A stretch of DNA of 64,000 bases, from positions 1 to 64,000 of the forward strand of contig DAOMNQ010000010.1 in NCBI GenBank assembly GCA_035443945.1, in the 5' to 3' direction. The DNA is from CAADGN01 sp035443945. Its GTDB lineage: Bacteria > Planctomycetota > Phycisphaerae > Phycisphaerales > UBA1924. The notes under the pieces were generated by a model. That model did no database searches, was not told the DNA's origin, and saw nothing but the letters and a program-made list of their open reading frames with translations. Shown piece after piece: positions 7,254 through 18,790 of the stretch (position 1 is its first letter; every line of letters starts with the position of its first letter). The position numbers and the translations under genes were made by a program.

Positions 7254-10109
7254 ATGGGCGGGATCACGACCGGAATCGGGCTGTTCAGCGGGATCGACAC
7301 GGCGACGCTGATCCAGCAGTTGCTGTCGCTCGAAGCGAGGCCCAAGGCGCTCGCCCAGCGGCGCATGGCCCAGTTGCAGTTGCAGCAGACGGCGTTCATG
7401 GACGTGAACGCCCGGATGTCCGCGCTGCGAACGGCGGCGTCGGGCTTCCGGACCAACAAGACGTTCTCCGCGATGGCCGCGTCGAGCAGCAACGCGAACG
7501 TGCTGACGGCGACGGCGGGCGTCGGGGCGTCGCCCGGCTCGTACAGTTTCGTCGTCGATCGCCTGGTGTCGAGCCAGCAACTGCTCTCGCGCGGGTTCGC
7601 GGATCGGGACGTCTCGTCGGTCGGGGCGACGGCGTTCACGTTCGAATCGGCCGAGGCGCGGCTCGACCGCGACGTTGCGCTGGCGGACTTCAACGGCGGC
7701 GAGGGCGTGAAGCGGGGCAAGATCGTCATCGCGCAGGGGTCGTCGAGCGCGACCATCGACCTGTCGAAGGCGGTTACGGTCAACGACGTGATCGACGCCA
7801 TCAACGCTGCGGCCGAGGTGGACGTCACCGCGAGCGTGAGCGGCGGCCGGTTCGTGATGACGAGCACGGCGGACTTCTCGGTGTCGAGCGCGGCCGGGTT
7901 CACGACCGCCGAATCGCTCGGCATCAAGGGATCCTCGGCGTCGGGCACGCTGAACGGGACCGAGGTCTACTACGCGGGGAGCGGGACCGCGCTCGCCGCG
8001 CTCAACGACGGCAACGGCGTGTTCATCGGCTCGGACATCAGCACCAGCCGCTACGACTTCGCGATCACGATCGACCCGGGCGGGGCGAATCTCTCGGTGA
8101 ACGTGAACATCGGCTCGGTGTACGACTCCGAACTGAACGTCGTGCAGGGGCCGGTCTCGACGCTCGGCGGCGTGATCGAGCGGATCAACGCCGCCCTGAC
8201 CGACGCGGGCCTGAACTCGGACGTTTCAGCGTCGCTCAGCGGCGGCAGGGTCGTGCTGACGGACGCCCAGAACCGCACGATCCAGGTCGCCGAGAAGAGC
8301 GCGACTTCGAGCACGGTCAAAGACCTCGGCATCCTCGGCTCCGCGACAGGCACGCTGACGGGCCGGCGCATCCTCGCGGGCCTGAACACGACGCTCGTCT
8401 CGAACCTCAACGGCGGGTCGGGCATCGCGGGTGACGGGACGGTCTCGTTCACGGCCCGCGACGGCACGGTGTTCTCGGCCGATCTCTCGGGAGCGGAGAC
8501 GATCCGCGCGATCGTGACGGCGATCAACGACGCCGCGGGCAACGGCGGGCGGATCGTCGCCTCGCTGAACGGCGCGGGCAACGGGCTGCTCATCACGGAC
8601 ACGACCGGCGGCGGCTCGAACCTGATCGTGACCGGCGAGACGGCCGAGTCGCTCGGCATCGCGACCGACCCCGGCGGAGTGGCGAGTTCGAGCGTGCAGG
8701 GCACGAACCTCCAGCACCGCTACGTCACGCTCTCGACGCGAGTCGCCGACCTCAACGGCGGGCGCGGCATCGGCACGGGGACCTTCCGGCTCACCGACGG
8801 CAGCGGCAAGACGGCCGTCATCGACATCGGCACCGACACCAAGACCCTCGCCGACCTCATCCAGGAGATGAACGCGCAGGCGAGCGCGCTCGGCCTCAAC
8901 CTCGTCGCTTCGATCAACGCCAACGGCGACGGCCTGCTCGTCCGCGAAAAGAACGGCGAGCCGGAGGGAGGGGCGGCGATCAAGATCGAGGACCTGACGG
9001 GCACCGTCGCCAAATCGCTGCGGATCGCGGGGACGGCGGCGGGCACGGGCGACGACAACTTCATCAACGGCTCCTACGAGACCACCGTCGAGTTCGACGC
9101 GGCCGACACGCTGGACGCCGTCGTGAAGAAGATCAACGAGGCCGGCGTCGGCGTGCGCGCCACGATCATCAACGACGGCACAGGCTCCAGCCCGTTCCGC
9201 ATCAGCCTGGTTTCGGCCGCGTCGGGGCGGGCGGGGCGGTTCATTCTCGACGACGGCGGGCTGGCGCTGGGCCTGGAGACGCTGAACGCAGGGGAGGACG
9301 CGCGCGTCTTCTTCGGGTCCAGCGACCCGGCCAAGGCCGTGCTGCTCACGTCCTCGACGAACACGCTGGACACGGTCGTCACCGGCGTGACGATCGACCT
9401 GCACTCGACGAACGCCAACCCCGTGACGCTGACGGTCTCGCGCGACACGGGCGGCATCGAGAAAGCCATCGACGACTTCATCAGCGCGTACAACGCCGTG
9501 CTGGACCGCGTGAAGACGCAGACGAAGTTCGACCCGGAGACCAACGTCCGCGGCCCGCTGCTGGGCGACTCGACGGTGGCGAACCTGCTCGCCTCGATGC
9601 AGCGGACCATCCTCGGGGAGGCCGAGGGCGTGACCGGCCGCTACACCAGGCTGACGGAAGTCGGCGTGCGCGCCGGGGAGGGGGGGAAACTCTCGCTCGA
9701 CCGCAACCGACTGCGCGAGGCCATGGAGACTGACTTCGCGGCGGTTCAAGAGGTGTTCGCCGCGCGCGAAGTGGCGGCCAAGGAAGAGTTCATCGAGGTC
9801 GAGCCGGGCGTGTGGGTGAAGAACACCAGCACCCAGGACGAGTTCTCGAAACTCGGCGTGCTCTTCCGCGTCGAGGAACTGGCGAAGCAGTACGTCGATT
9901 CGGTGGACGGCGTGCTGCGGCAGCGCGACCGAACGCTCACCACCCAGATCGAACTCCAGAGCAAGCGCATCGAGGCGTTCGATGTGCGGCTGGAGCAACG
10001 CCGCAAACAGCTCGAGGCGCAGTTCCTGGCGATGGAGCGGGCCTTGGCCGCCCTGCAGTCGCAGCAGAGCGCGCTGGCCGGCATCTCGTCGCTGTTGGGG
10101 GCGCGCTGA
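7254..10109 (+). CDS. fliD: Flagellar hook-associated protein 2 (filament cap) FliD, unusually long
   Basis: The 951-aa protein starts with the FliD N-terminal motif 'GLFSGIDTATLIQQLLSLEARP' (residues about 8-29, quoted in part). It ends with the family C-terminal domain (about 700-945), including 'IDDFISAYNAVLDRV' and a terminal coiled coil used in the cap pentamer. The length is roughly twice that of typical FliD (450-700). The excess consists of four related hook-IN-like units beginning with 'FNGGEGV', 'LNDGNGV', 'LNGGSGI' and 'LNGGRGI' near residues 142, 251, 384 and 499. GGGGAG at about 7240 is the ribosome-binding site. fliS follows after 117 bp. FliD is exported through the flagellar type III apparatus and caps the growing filament. 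Confidence 0.93.
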   Translation: MGGITTGIGLFSGIDTATLIQQLLSLEARPKALAQRRMAQLQLQQTAFMDVNARMSALRTAASGFRTNKTFSAMAASSSNANVLTATAGVGASPGSYSFVVDRLVSSQQLLSRGFADRDVSSVGATAFTFESAEARLDRDVALADFNGGEGVKRGKIVIAQGSSSATIDLSKAVTVNDVIDAINAAAEVDVTASVSGGRFVMTSTADFSVSSAAGFTTAESLGIKGSSASGTLNGTEVYYAGSGTALAALNDGNGVFIGSDISTSRYDFAITIDPGGANLSVNVNIGSVYDSELNVVQGPVSTLGGVIERINAALTDAGLNSDVSASLSGGRVVLTDAQNRTIQVAEKSATSSTVKDLGILGSATGTLTGRRILAGLNTTLVSNLNGGSGIAGDGTVSFTARDGTVFSADLSGAETIRAIVTAINDAAGNGGRIVASLNGAGNGLLITDTTGGGSNLIVTGETAESLGIATDPGGVASSSVQGTNLQHRYVTLSTRVADLNGGRGIGTGTFRLTDGSGKTAVIDIGTDTKTLADLIQEMNAQASALGLNLVASINANGDGLLVREKNGEPEGGAAIKIEDLTGTVAKSLRIAGTAAGTGDDNFINGSYETTVEFDAADTLDAVVKKINEAGVGVRATIINDGTGSSPFRISLVSAASGRAGRFILDDGGLALGLETLNAGEDARVFFGSSDPAKAVLLTSSTNTLDTVVTGVTIDLHSTNANPVTLTVSRDTGGIEKAIDDFISAYNAVLDRVKTQTKFDPETNVRGPLLGDSTVANLLASMQRTILGEAEGVTGRYTRLTEVGVRAGEGGKLSLDRNRLREAMETDFAAVQEVFAAREVAAKEEFIEVEPGVWVKNTSTQDEFSKLGVLFRVEELAKQYVDSVDGVLRQRDRTLTTQIELQSKRIEAFDVRLEQRRKQLEAQFLAMERALAALQSQQSALAGISSLLGAR

Positions 10110-10226
10110 GGCAGGGCAGTTCCGGCCGCCGGAAGCATGGACAGGGCGGGGCGCAAGAACATGCGCGCGGTGCGGGATCTCTCGGCGAGTTGAAGCCCGC
10201 GCGGTCTTGAGCCGATACACGGGGCG

Positions 10227-10688
10227 ATGACCACCAGCGACCCATCTGCGGCGGCGACCTACCTCCGGACCCGGGTGATGACAGCCCGCCCCGAGGAACT
10301 GCGAATGATGCTGCTGGACGGAGCGCTCCGCTTCGCTCGGCAGGGACGCGAGGGGCTGGAGCGCCGCGACTACGAGGCAAGTTTCACGGGCCTGAGCCAG
10401 TGCCAGGACATCGTGATGGAACTGGCAACGTCGATCCGCGCGGACCAGGACCGGGCGCTGGCCGAGCGGGTGCGCGGGCTGTACCTCTTTCTCTATCAAG
10501 AACTCGTGCAGGCGAGCGTCGAGCGCGACATCGACCGCGTGGACGGCGTGATCCGGCTGCTCGAGTACGAGCGCGAGACGTGGGCGATGCTGCTGGCCAA
10601 ACTCGCCGCCGAGCGGTCGGGGCAGGCCGCGCACAAAGCCGAAGCGGCCGTCGAGGCGGCGGCGCGGTCGATCAGCCTCAGCGCGTAG
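10227..10688 (+). CDS. fliS: Flagellin export chaperone FliS
   Basis: The 153-aa, mainly helical protein matches FliS: 'YLRTRVMTARPEELRMMLLDGALRFARQG' spans helices 1-2 (quoted in part here as 'TARPEELRMMLLDG'). Later helices include 'LYLFLYQELVQASVERD' and 'VIRLLEYERETWAML'. FliS binds flagellin in the cytoplasm to prevent premature polymerisation. Its position directly after fliD is the standard fliDS order. It converges with holB, and the last 11 bp of the two genes overlap. Confidence 0.9.
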   Translation: MTTSDPSAAATYLRTRVMTARPEELRMMLLDGALRFARQGREGLERRDYEASFTGLSQCQDIVMELATSIRADQDRALAERVRGLYLFLYQELVQASVERDIDRVDGVIRLLEYERETWAMLLAKLAAERSGQAAHKAEAAVEAAARSISLSA

Positions 10689-11808
10689 CGACGGCCCGCG
10701 AGGCCATGTCCACCAGTTGCGCGGCGAGGTTCTCGAAGATGAAGGCGAGCGGGACGTTTCGCTCGATCTGCCGCTCCGCCTCGGCGACGAGTTCGATCGC
10801 GCGGGCACGCACCTCCGGACGACGCGACCCGCGCATCGCCCCGTGGTGGTGGACGGCGACAAGCCGCAGCATGTCGGCGGCGGCGGCGACGTTCGCGGCC
10901 TCCTTGCTCGCCACGGGGTTGCGGGCGACCATCGCGGCTGCACGATCGTCCACCAGTTTCGCCATCGTCGCGCCGATCGAGAGGTCGAACTTCCCGCGGT
11001 CGGCGTCGGCCAGCATCGGTGCGAGGGCCTCGTGCCACGCCGTCAGGTTGCCCTCGATGACGCGCTTCAGCACGCCCGGGCTGCCGGCTGCGTATCGCAA
11101 CGCCCACGCCTCGTGCTTCGCGTCGATCGCCGCACCGCCGCGCCGCAGCCACTCGCGCATGTCGGCATCGGCGAGCGGCAGGAACGGGATGCGCTGGCAG
11201 CGGCTTCGGATCGTCGGCAGAAGTTCCTCCTCCGCCGGCGTCACGAGGATGATGACCGTGCCCTCGGGAGGCTCCTCGAGCGTCTTGAGCAGCAGGTTCT
11301 GGGCGTCGCCGCCGAGCAGGTGCGCTTCGTCCACGATGAAGACCTTGGCGACGAGCGACGGCTCGTGCAGGTTGCGCGTTCGCGTCGCCGGCTCGACCAG
11401 GAACTCCTCGGCGATGCCGAATGGGATCGTGCGCTGCTTCTGGCCGCGCACGCTCGCCTCGCGGCTGAACGGCGTCAGTTCCTTGTTCACGACGTGCAGG
11501 TCGGGGTGCGCGGCGGCCGCGAGGAGGCGCTGGACGTGCGACTCCGGGTCGGGCGTGCGGTCGTCGTCGGGATTGGTGGTCGGGTCCAGGACGGCGGCGG
11601 CGAAGGCGAGCGCGCTCGTGAACTTGCCCACGCCCTCCGGGCCGTGGAAGACCCATGCGTGATGGACGCGCCCTGAGCGCATGGCGGCCCGCAGCAACTC
11701 GACAGCGTGTGCCTGCCCGAGCACGTCGCGCAACGCAAGGGGGGGGGCATGGGCCGGCGGGGCCTCGGGCGTCTCGGCGGCGGGCTGCCTGGCGGGTCGC
11801 TTGGCCAT
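10678..11808 (-). CDS. holB: DNA polymerase III delta' -like clamp-loader subunit
   Basis: The 376-aa AAA+ protein has a P-loop in 'GPEGVGKFTSA' (about residues 51-61), the clamp-loader signature 'VFIVDEAHLLGGDAQNLLLKTLEEPP' (quoted to show DEAH and LLKTLEEPP) and the sensor/SRC-like 'PTIRSRCQRIPF'. The zinc-module cysteines of DnaX are absent, and no tau-type C-terminal extension is present, so delta' fits better than DnaX. It loads the beta clamp at the replication fork. It is 23 bp downstream of sthA on the same strand, but has its own -10-like TACCCT 5 nt before the ATG. Confidence 0.88.
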   Translation of the reverse strand: MAKRPARQPAAETPEAPPAHAPPLALRDVLGQAHAVELLRAAMRSGRVHHAWVFHGPEGVGKFTSALAFAAAVLDPTTNPDDDRTPDPESHVQRLLAAAAHPDLHVVNKELTPFSREASVRGQKQRTIPFGIAEEFLVEPATRTRNLHEPSLVAKVFIVDEAHLLGGDAQNLLLKTLEEPPEGTVIILVTPAEEELLPTIRSRCQRIPFLPLADADMREWLRRGGAAIDAKHEAWALRYAAGSPGVLKRVIEGNLTAWHEALAPMLADADRGKFDLSIGATMAKLVDDRAAAMVARNPVASKEAANVAAAADMLRLVAVHHHGAMRGSRRPEVRARAIELVAEAERQIERNVPLAFIFENLAAQLVDMASRAVATR

Positions 11809-11813
11809 GCCGG

Positions 11814-11819
11814 AGGGTA
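11814..11819 (-). promoter_or_regulatory. -10-like TACCCT 5 nt before holB start
   Basis: The TANNNT hexamer on the minus strand ends 5 nt upstream of the ATG at 11808, within the short sthA-holB gap. It is part of the putative leaderless set in this window. No -35 is evident. Confidence 0.3.
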
Positions 11820-11831
11820 GGACGCCGGGCC

Positions 11832-13247
11832 TCAGACGCCGCGCAGTTTGTTGATCCCGTTGTGGGCGGCGACCTTGTAGCACTCGGCGAGCGTCGGGTA
11901 GTTGAAGACGGCGTTCACGAAGTAGTCCGCGGTGGCGTTGAAGGCCATGGCGCACTGGCCGATGTGGACCAGTTCCGTCGCCCCGGTGCCGATGATGTGG
12001 ACGCCGAGCACGGCCCGCGAGTCCTGGTGGATGAGCATCTTGAGCATGCCGATCTCGTCGCCGAGGAGTTGGCCGCGGGCGATCTCGCGGTACTGGGCGA
12101 CGCCTGCCTCGTAGGGGATCTCCTGCTCGGTGAGAGCCTCCTCGGTCCAGCCGACCATCGAGATCTCGGGAATGGCGTAGATGCCGTAGGGCAGGTGCCC
12201 GCTCACGACCTCGCACCGCTCGCCGAACATCTGGCAGACGGCGAGACGCCCCTGCTCCATGCTCGTTGACGCAAGGGCGGGGAAGCCGATTACGTCGCCG
12301 CAGGCGTAGATGTGCGGCACGGTGGTGCGGTAGTGCTCGTCCACGGCGATCCGCCCGCGGCTGTCGGGCTTGATGCCGGCGTGCTCCAGGCCGAGGTCGT
12401 CGGTCGCGCCCTGGCGGCCGATGGCGTAGAGGAGGCAGTCGGCGCGGAGCGTCTTGCCGCTCTCGAGCACGGCCTCGACCATCACGCGGTCGGCGGAGCG
12501 AGCGCCGGGAGGCGCCTCGATCGTGCGCACGGAGACGACCTTTTCTCCGAGTCGGAGCGTGAGGCCGTTCTGGCGGAGGTGGTACTGCAGGGCCTCGATG
12601 ATCTCGCCGTCGGCGAAGTCGAGGAGGCGCGAGCGGCCCTCGATGAGCGTGACCTTCACGCCCAGCGCGGAGAGCATGGAGGCGTACTCGACGCCGATGA
12701 CACCGCCGCCGACCACGAGCATCGAGTGCGGGAGGAACGGGAGGCGGACGAGTTCGTCCGAGGTGACGACGGTGCGGTCGTCGAAGGGGATGCTCGGCGG
12801 GCGGGCCGGCACGGTGCCGACGGCGATGAGGAAATGGTCCGCGGCGAGTCGCTGCGAGCCGGTCGGGCCGGCGATCTCGACGGTGTGCGGATCGGTGAAG
12901 CGGGCGTGCCCGGTGATGACGGAGACGCCGTTGGAGGCCAGTTGCTGCTGGAGGATGCGGATCTCGGCCTCGATCACACGGTCGGCGGCGGCCTGAATGG
13001 CCCGGAAGGTCGCGTTTCGGGCCTCGAGAAAGTCGTGGACGAGCGGCGTCGCCGAGACCCGGCCCCCGGCACGGAGAATCGCCTCGCGCAGAGCCTTCGA
13101 GGGGATGGTGCCCGTGTTCACGCCCGCCCCGCCGACGACGGTCTTGCGCTCGACGATGCAGGCACGCTTGCCCAGTTTGGCCGCCTGAATGGCGGCCCGC
13201 GCGCCCGCCGGGCCGGAGCCGATGATGCACAGGTCGTAACGGTTCAT
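11832..13247 (-). CDS. sthA: Soluble pyridine nucleotide transhydrogenase SthA
   Basis: The 471-aa flavoprotein of the disulfide-reductase superfamily has an FAD-binding 'IIGSGPAGARAA' at the N-terminus, an NAD-binding 'VVGGGVIGVEYASML' near residue 180, and 'YACGDVIG'. The redox-active cysteine pair of lipoamide/glutathione reductases is replaced by 'GVNTGTIPSKAL', where the T in place of Cys is diagnostic for SthA. It equilibrates NADPH and NADH in the cytoplasm. The dimerisation domain is complete ('NYPTLAECYKVAAHNG'). It is transcribed divergently from alaS. Confidence 0.93.
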   Translation of the reverse strand: MNRYDLCIIGSGPAGARAAIQAAKLGKRACIVERKTVVGGAGVNTGTIPSKALREAILRAGGRVSATPLVHDFLEARNATFRAIQAAADRVIEAEIRILQQQLASNGVSVITGHARFTDPHTVEIAGPTGSQRLAADHFLIAVGTVPARPPSIPFDDRTVVTSDELVRLPFLPHSMLVVGGGVIGVEYASMLSALGVKVTLIEGRSRLLDFADGEIIEALQYHLRQNGLTLRLGEKVVSVRTIEAPPGARSADRVMVEAVLESGKTLRADCLLYAIGRQGATDDLGLEHAGIKPDSRGRIAVDEHYRTTVPHIYACGDVIGFPALASTSMEQGRLAVCQMFGERCEVVSGHLPYGIYAIPEISMVGWTEEALTEQEIPYEAGVAQYREIARGQLLGDEIGMLKMLIHQDSRAVLGVHIIGTGATELVHIGQCAMAFNATADYFVNAVFNYPTLAECYKVAAHNGINKLRGV

Positions 13248-13280
13248 GGTGATTCCGGGATCATGGCCGAGGACTCAGAT

Positions 13281-13299
13281 GGCGGGCGGGACGCCCGCC
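13281..13299. repeat. GGCGGGCG-GGA-CGCCCGCC palindrome in the sthA-alaS divergent region
   Basis: A perfect 8-bp stem with a 3-nt loop sits about 35 bp upstream of the sthA start, between the two divergent genes. A related word (GGCGGGACGCC) occurs near 7030 upstream of another gene. REP-like by appearance; it could affect both divergent promoters. Confidence 0.5.
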
Positions 13300-13362
13300 C
13301 CACTGGAAGGCGACCCGCTCGGGCAGCCTACCGGATGAATCGGGCGTTCGAGGGGGCATCCC

Positions 13363-13368
13363 TACAAT
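13363..13368 (+). promoter_or_regulatory. -10 element TACAAT upstream of alaS
   Basis: TACAAT matches the sigma-70 -10 consensus at 5 of 6 positions and lies 25 bp before the ATG at 13394. It overlaps an alternative in-frame ATG at 13367, which supports the downstream start. The -35 region is poor. Confidence 0.45.
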
Positions 13369-13393
13369 GCGGCCCGACTCGGGAGTTTCCCGC

Positions 13394-16429
<3,036 letters not shown>

Positions 16430-16441
16430 GCGGGGTGCCGG

Positions 16442-16780
16442 ATGGCGCGACAGCCGGGCGAGCCGCCGGAGTTGCCGGAGGAACTGCGGCCCAGGCCGCG
16501 CCCGACACGCCCGGGCGAGCCGAGGCCGAAGCGGGTGGTTTCCGCCCTCGGACCCATCGCCGCGGTGGGGACGGTTGGGACGGAGTTCGTGGCGGCTGTG
16601 GGGCTGCTCGCCCTGGGGGGGTGGTGGCTGGACGGGAAGTTCGGGACGGCCCCGGTCCTGACGCTCGTGGGGATGGTGCTCGGCCTGACCGTGGGGACGT
16701 GGCGGCTGCTGCGGGCTGTCAAGGAACTGAACAAGCCGCCCAAAAAGGCGGCCGGCGGGCGGGACCGGCCTGGACCGTGA
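16442..16780 (+). CDS. AtpZ/AtpI-type small membrane protein of the ATP synthase operon
   Basis: The 112-aa protein has a Pro/Arg-rich cytoplasmic N-terminus (about 40 residues) and two membrane helices. The second part of the first helix, 'GLLALGGWWLDGKFGTAPV', and the turn 'GMVLGLTVG' match the AtpZ/'putative F0F1-ATPase subunit' family. Such proteins lie at the head of ATP synthase operons and are linked to assembly or Mg/Ca transport; the role is not fully settled. It is followed by a second small membrane gene and atpB. Confidence 0.75.
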   Translation: MARQPGEPPELPEELRPRPRPTRPGEPRPKRVVSALGPIAAVGTVGTEFVAAVGLLALGGWWLDGKFGTAPVLTLVGMVLGLTVGTWRLLRAVKELNKPPKKAAGGRDRPGP

Positions 16781-16899
16781 AAGGTGGTGGCTCTCGCTCG
16801 CCGGGGGTGGTGGTGGCTGCTATTCTTCCCGTCCTACGGGACTGGCTGCGGCGTCATGGGAATCGCCGGGCCGAACCCCGAGGGGTTTCGGACGCCACC

Positions 16900-17334
16900 A
16901 TGACCGCGAGCGCCTCCCAACCGACGGTGCGGCTGCCCCTGCCGAGACTCGGCGCGGCCGTCGCGCTCGGGACGCTCGCGGGTGCGGGGCTGGCCGCCGT
17001 CGTGTGGGTGCTCGTGGGCGAAGAGGGCGCGACGCGTGCCGTGATACTCGCGACGATCGTGTGCCTTGCCGCGGCGGTGGCGGGGCTTGTGCCGGCGTGG
17101 CTCACAGGCGAGCGGAGCGTGATGGCGGCGACGGCGAGCGTGATCGCCGGCACGACGCTGCGCATGGGCGCGGCGGTCGGTCTGGGCTGGGCGGTCTACG
17201 CTGCCCAAGGGCTTGAAAAACTACCGTTCTGGACCGCGCTGCTCGCGGCGCAGGCGGGCGCGCTGGCGGCGGAGACGAAAGTGGCGGCGGGCGTTGGTCG
17301 GCGGCTCGGCGCCGGGGAGAAGAGCGGGTCATGA
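16900..17334 (+). CDS. ATP synthase subunit I-like membrane protein
   Basis: The 144-aa protein has four predicted membrane helices (around 'GTLAGAGLAAVVWVLVG', 'AVILATIVCLAAAVAGLVP', 'GTTLRMGAAVGLGWAVY' and 'PFWTALLAAQAGALAAE'). Size, topology and position between atpZ and atpB fit the poorly conserved AtpI/UncI assembly factor that helps form the c-ring. The stop overlaps the atpB start (ATGA at 17331). The ATG at 16900 is chosen. A GTG at 16778 would add about 40 residues, but the intervening DNA holds small hairpins (16828-16841 and 16871-16891). Confidence 0.6.
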   Translation: MTASASQPTVRLPLPRLGAAVALGTLAGAGLAAVVWVLVGEEGATRAVILATIVCLAAAVAGLVPAWLTGERSVMAATASVIAGTTLRMGAAVGLGWAVYAAQGLEKLPFWTALLAAQAGALAAETKVAAGVGRRLGAGEKSGS

Positions 17335-18263
17335 GCGCGTTGCTGACGCTGGCTGCGGACAACCCGATCTCGCACGTCATCGATCATCCGCTGTGGGTGG
17401 TGGACGGGTGGTGGCTGTGGTCGGCGAACATGACGAACCTCGTCATCTCCGCCGCGATCCTGCTGATCCTCGGGCCGTACGTGGCGAACAAGATCGCCAC
17501 CGGGCCGGAGAGCGAGGGCAACGACCGCTACCTCACGAAGAACGCGTTCGCGAGCACGATCGAGGTGATCTGCACGTACCTGCGCGACACGACGATCCGC
17601 CCGCTGCTGCACGAGCGGACGGAGAAGTACCTGCCGTTCCTGCTGACGGCGTTCTTCTTCATTCTCGTGAACAACCTCATCGGACTGGTCCCGCTGCTGG
17701 ACATCCACAACCTGACGTTCACGGGCCTCAAGGAGCGGCACCTGGCCTGGGTCGGCGGAACGGCGACGCAGAACCTGTGGATCACGGGTGGGATGGCCCT
17801 CATCTCGGCGATCGTCTTCAACATCGGCGGGCTGCGGAGCCTCGGGGTGAAGGGGTACATGGCCCACATGACCGGCGGCGTGCCGATGAAGCCGATGTTC
17901 CTGCCGGTGATCCTGCTGGTTGTGGTGATCGAACTGGCGGGCGCGCTGCTCATCAAGCCGGCCGCGCTCGCCATTCGTCTCATGGCGAACATGACGGCGG
18001 GGCACATCCTGCTGGCGGTGCTGCTGGGGTTCCCGGCGGCGGCGTTCGCGGGCGGCTGGGCGCTGGGCGTGCCGGTCACGCTCGTCGCCGGGCTGGGGGC
18101 GATCGCGGTGTACCTGCTGGAGATCTTCGTCGCGCTGCTGCAGGCGTTCGTGTTCATGTTCCTGACGACGGTGTTCATCAGCCAGTTGATGCCGCACGGG
18201 CACCACGACGACGAGCACGGCCACGAGCACGGGGAGGGCCACGCGCACGCGGCGGCGCACTGA
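17331..18263 (+). CDS. atpB: ATP synthase F0 subunit a
   Basis: The 310-aa integral membrane protein forms the proton half-channels. The essential arginine is in 'IRLMANMTAGH', and the C-terminal helices 'LLEIFVALLQAFVFMFL' (partly quoted) and 'TTVFISQLM' match subunit a. The N-terminus has a short hydrophilic segment before the first helix ('MTNLVISAAILLIL'). An unusual His/Asp/Glu-rich tail (about residues 290-310, HGHHDDEHGHEHGEGHAH) could bind metal ions, though this is inference. Its start overlaps the upstream stop by 4 bp. Confidence 0.96.
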   Translation: MSALLTLAADNPISHVIDHPLWVVDGWWLWSANMTNLVISAAILLILGPYVANKIATGPESEGNDRYLTKNAFASTIEVICTYLRDTTIRPLLHERTEKYLPFLLTAFFFILVNNLIGLVPLLDIHNLTFTGLKERHLAWVGGTATQNLWITGGMALISAIVFNIGGLRSLGVKGYMAHMTGGVPMKPMFLPVILLVVVIELAGALLIKPAALAIRLMANMTAGHILLAVLLGFPAAAFAGGWALGVPVTLVAGLGAIAVYLLEIFVALLQAFVFMFLTTVFISQLMPHGHHDDEHGHEHGEGHAHAAAH

Positions 18264-18371
18264 GACGGGTACGGGTCCGATGGTCGGGGCGTCGCGGCGC
18301 GTGTGCCGGACAGGCCCCATTGAAGGATTCTCGCAACGAGTTCACTGAATCTGAAAGGGATCGGTAGAGCC

Positions 18372-18695
18372 ATGAAGAACATCGTGAAGCACGCTCTGAT
18401 CGCGACGGCCGCGGTTGCTGTGTTCGGCCCTGCGCTGGCGATGGCGCAAGATTCGGCGGCGGTCGAGGTGGCGGCGGCCTCGACGGGCAAGATCGGCAAG
18501 GGCCTGGCCGCGATCGGCGCGGGCATCGCCGTGCTCGGCGGCGGCCTGGGCATCGGCCTCATCGGCAAGGGCGCGGTCGAGTCCATCGCACGCCAGCCCG
18601 AGGCCTCCGGCCCGATCATGACCAACATGATCCTCTGTGCGGCCCTCGTCGAAGGCGCCACGCTGTTCGCGGTCGTCGTCGGCATGATCGCCTGA
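18372..18695 (+). CDS. atpE: ATP synthase F0 subunit c, with signal-peptide-like N-terminus
   Basis: The 107-aa protein has an extra N-terminal hydrophobic leader ending 'ALAMAQDS', consistent with cleavage before the two c-ring helices. Helix 1 is Gly-rich ('GAGIAVLGGGLGIGLIG'), the loop holds 'ARQPEA', and helix 2 carries the ion-binding Glu in 'ALVEGATLFAVV'. The Gln and Ser ligands of sodium-type rings are missing, so proton coupling is more likely. It follows atpB by 108 bp with its own ribosome-binding site (AAAGGGA), allowing the higher expression needed for a multimeric ring. Confidence 0.95.
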   Translation: MKNIVKHALIATAAVAVFGPALAMAQDSAAVEVAAASTGKIGKGLAAIGAGIAVLGGGLGIGLIGKGAVESIARQPEASGPIMTNMILCAALVEGATLFAVVVGMIA

Positions 18696-18790
18696 CGCGG
18701 CACGGAACGACAACACCCGTGCGCCGGCCGAAGGGGCGGCGCGCGGATTCGAGGCCTGTTCACACACCGCCCTTGCGCGGGAGACGACCC

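Noticed and set aside
5033..7948. Minus-strand open frame of 971 codons across the DUF4230, membrane and fliD genes
   Set aside because: It crosses three real genes, including antisense to the fliD start, and gives low-complexity translation.
8226..10943. Minus-strand open frame of 905 codons opposite fliD/fliS
   Set aside because: Arg-rich shadow of fliD and fliS; no motif, wrong codon composition.
11832..13247. Dihydrolipoamide dehydrogenase or mercuric reductase
   Set aside because: The redox-active cysteine pair is absent (GVNTGTIPSKAL), which fits soluble transhydrogenase.
18372..18695. Sodium-dependent c subunit
   Set aside because: The Gln and Ser/Thr sodium ligands around the helix-2 Glu are missing.
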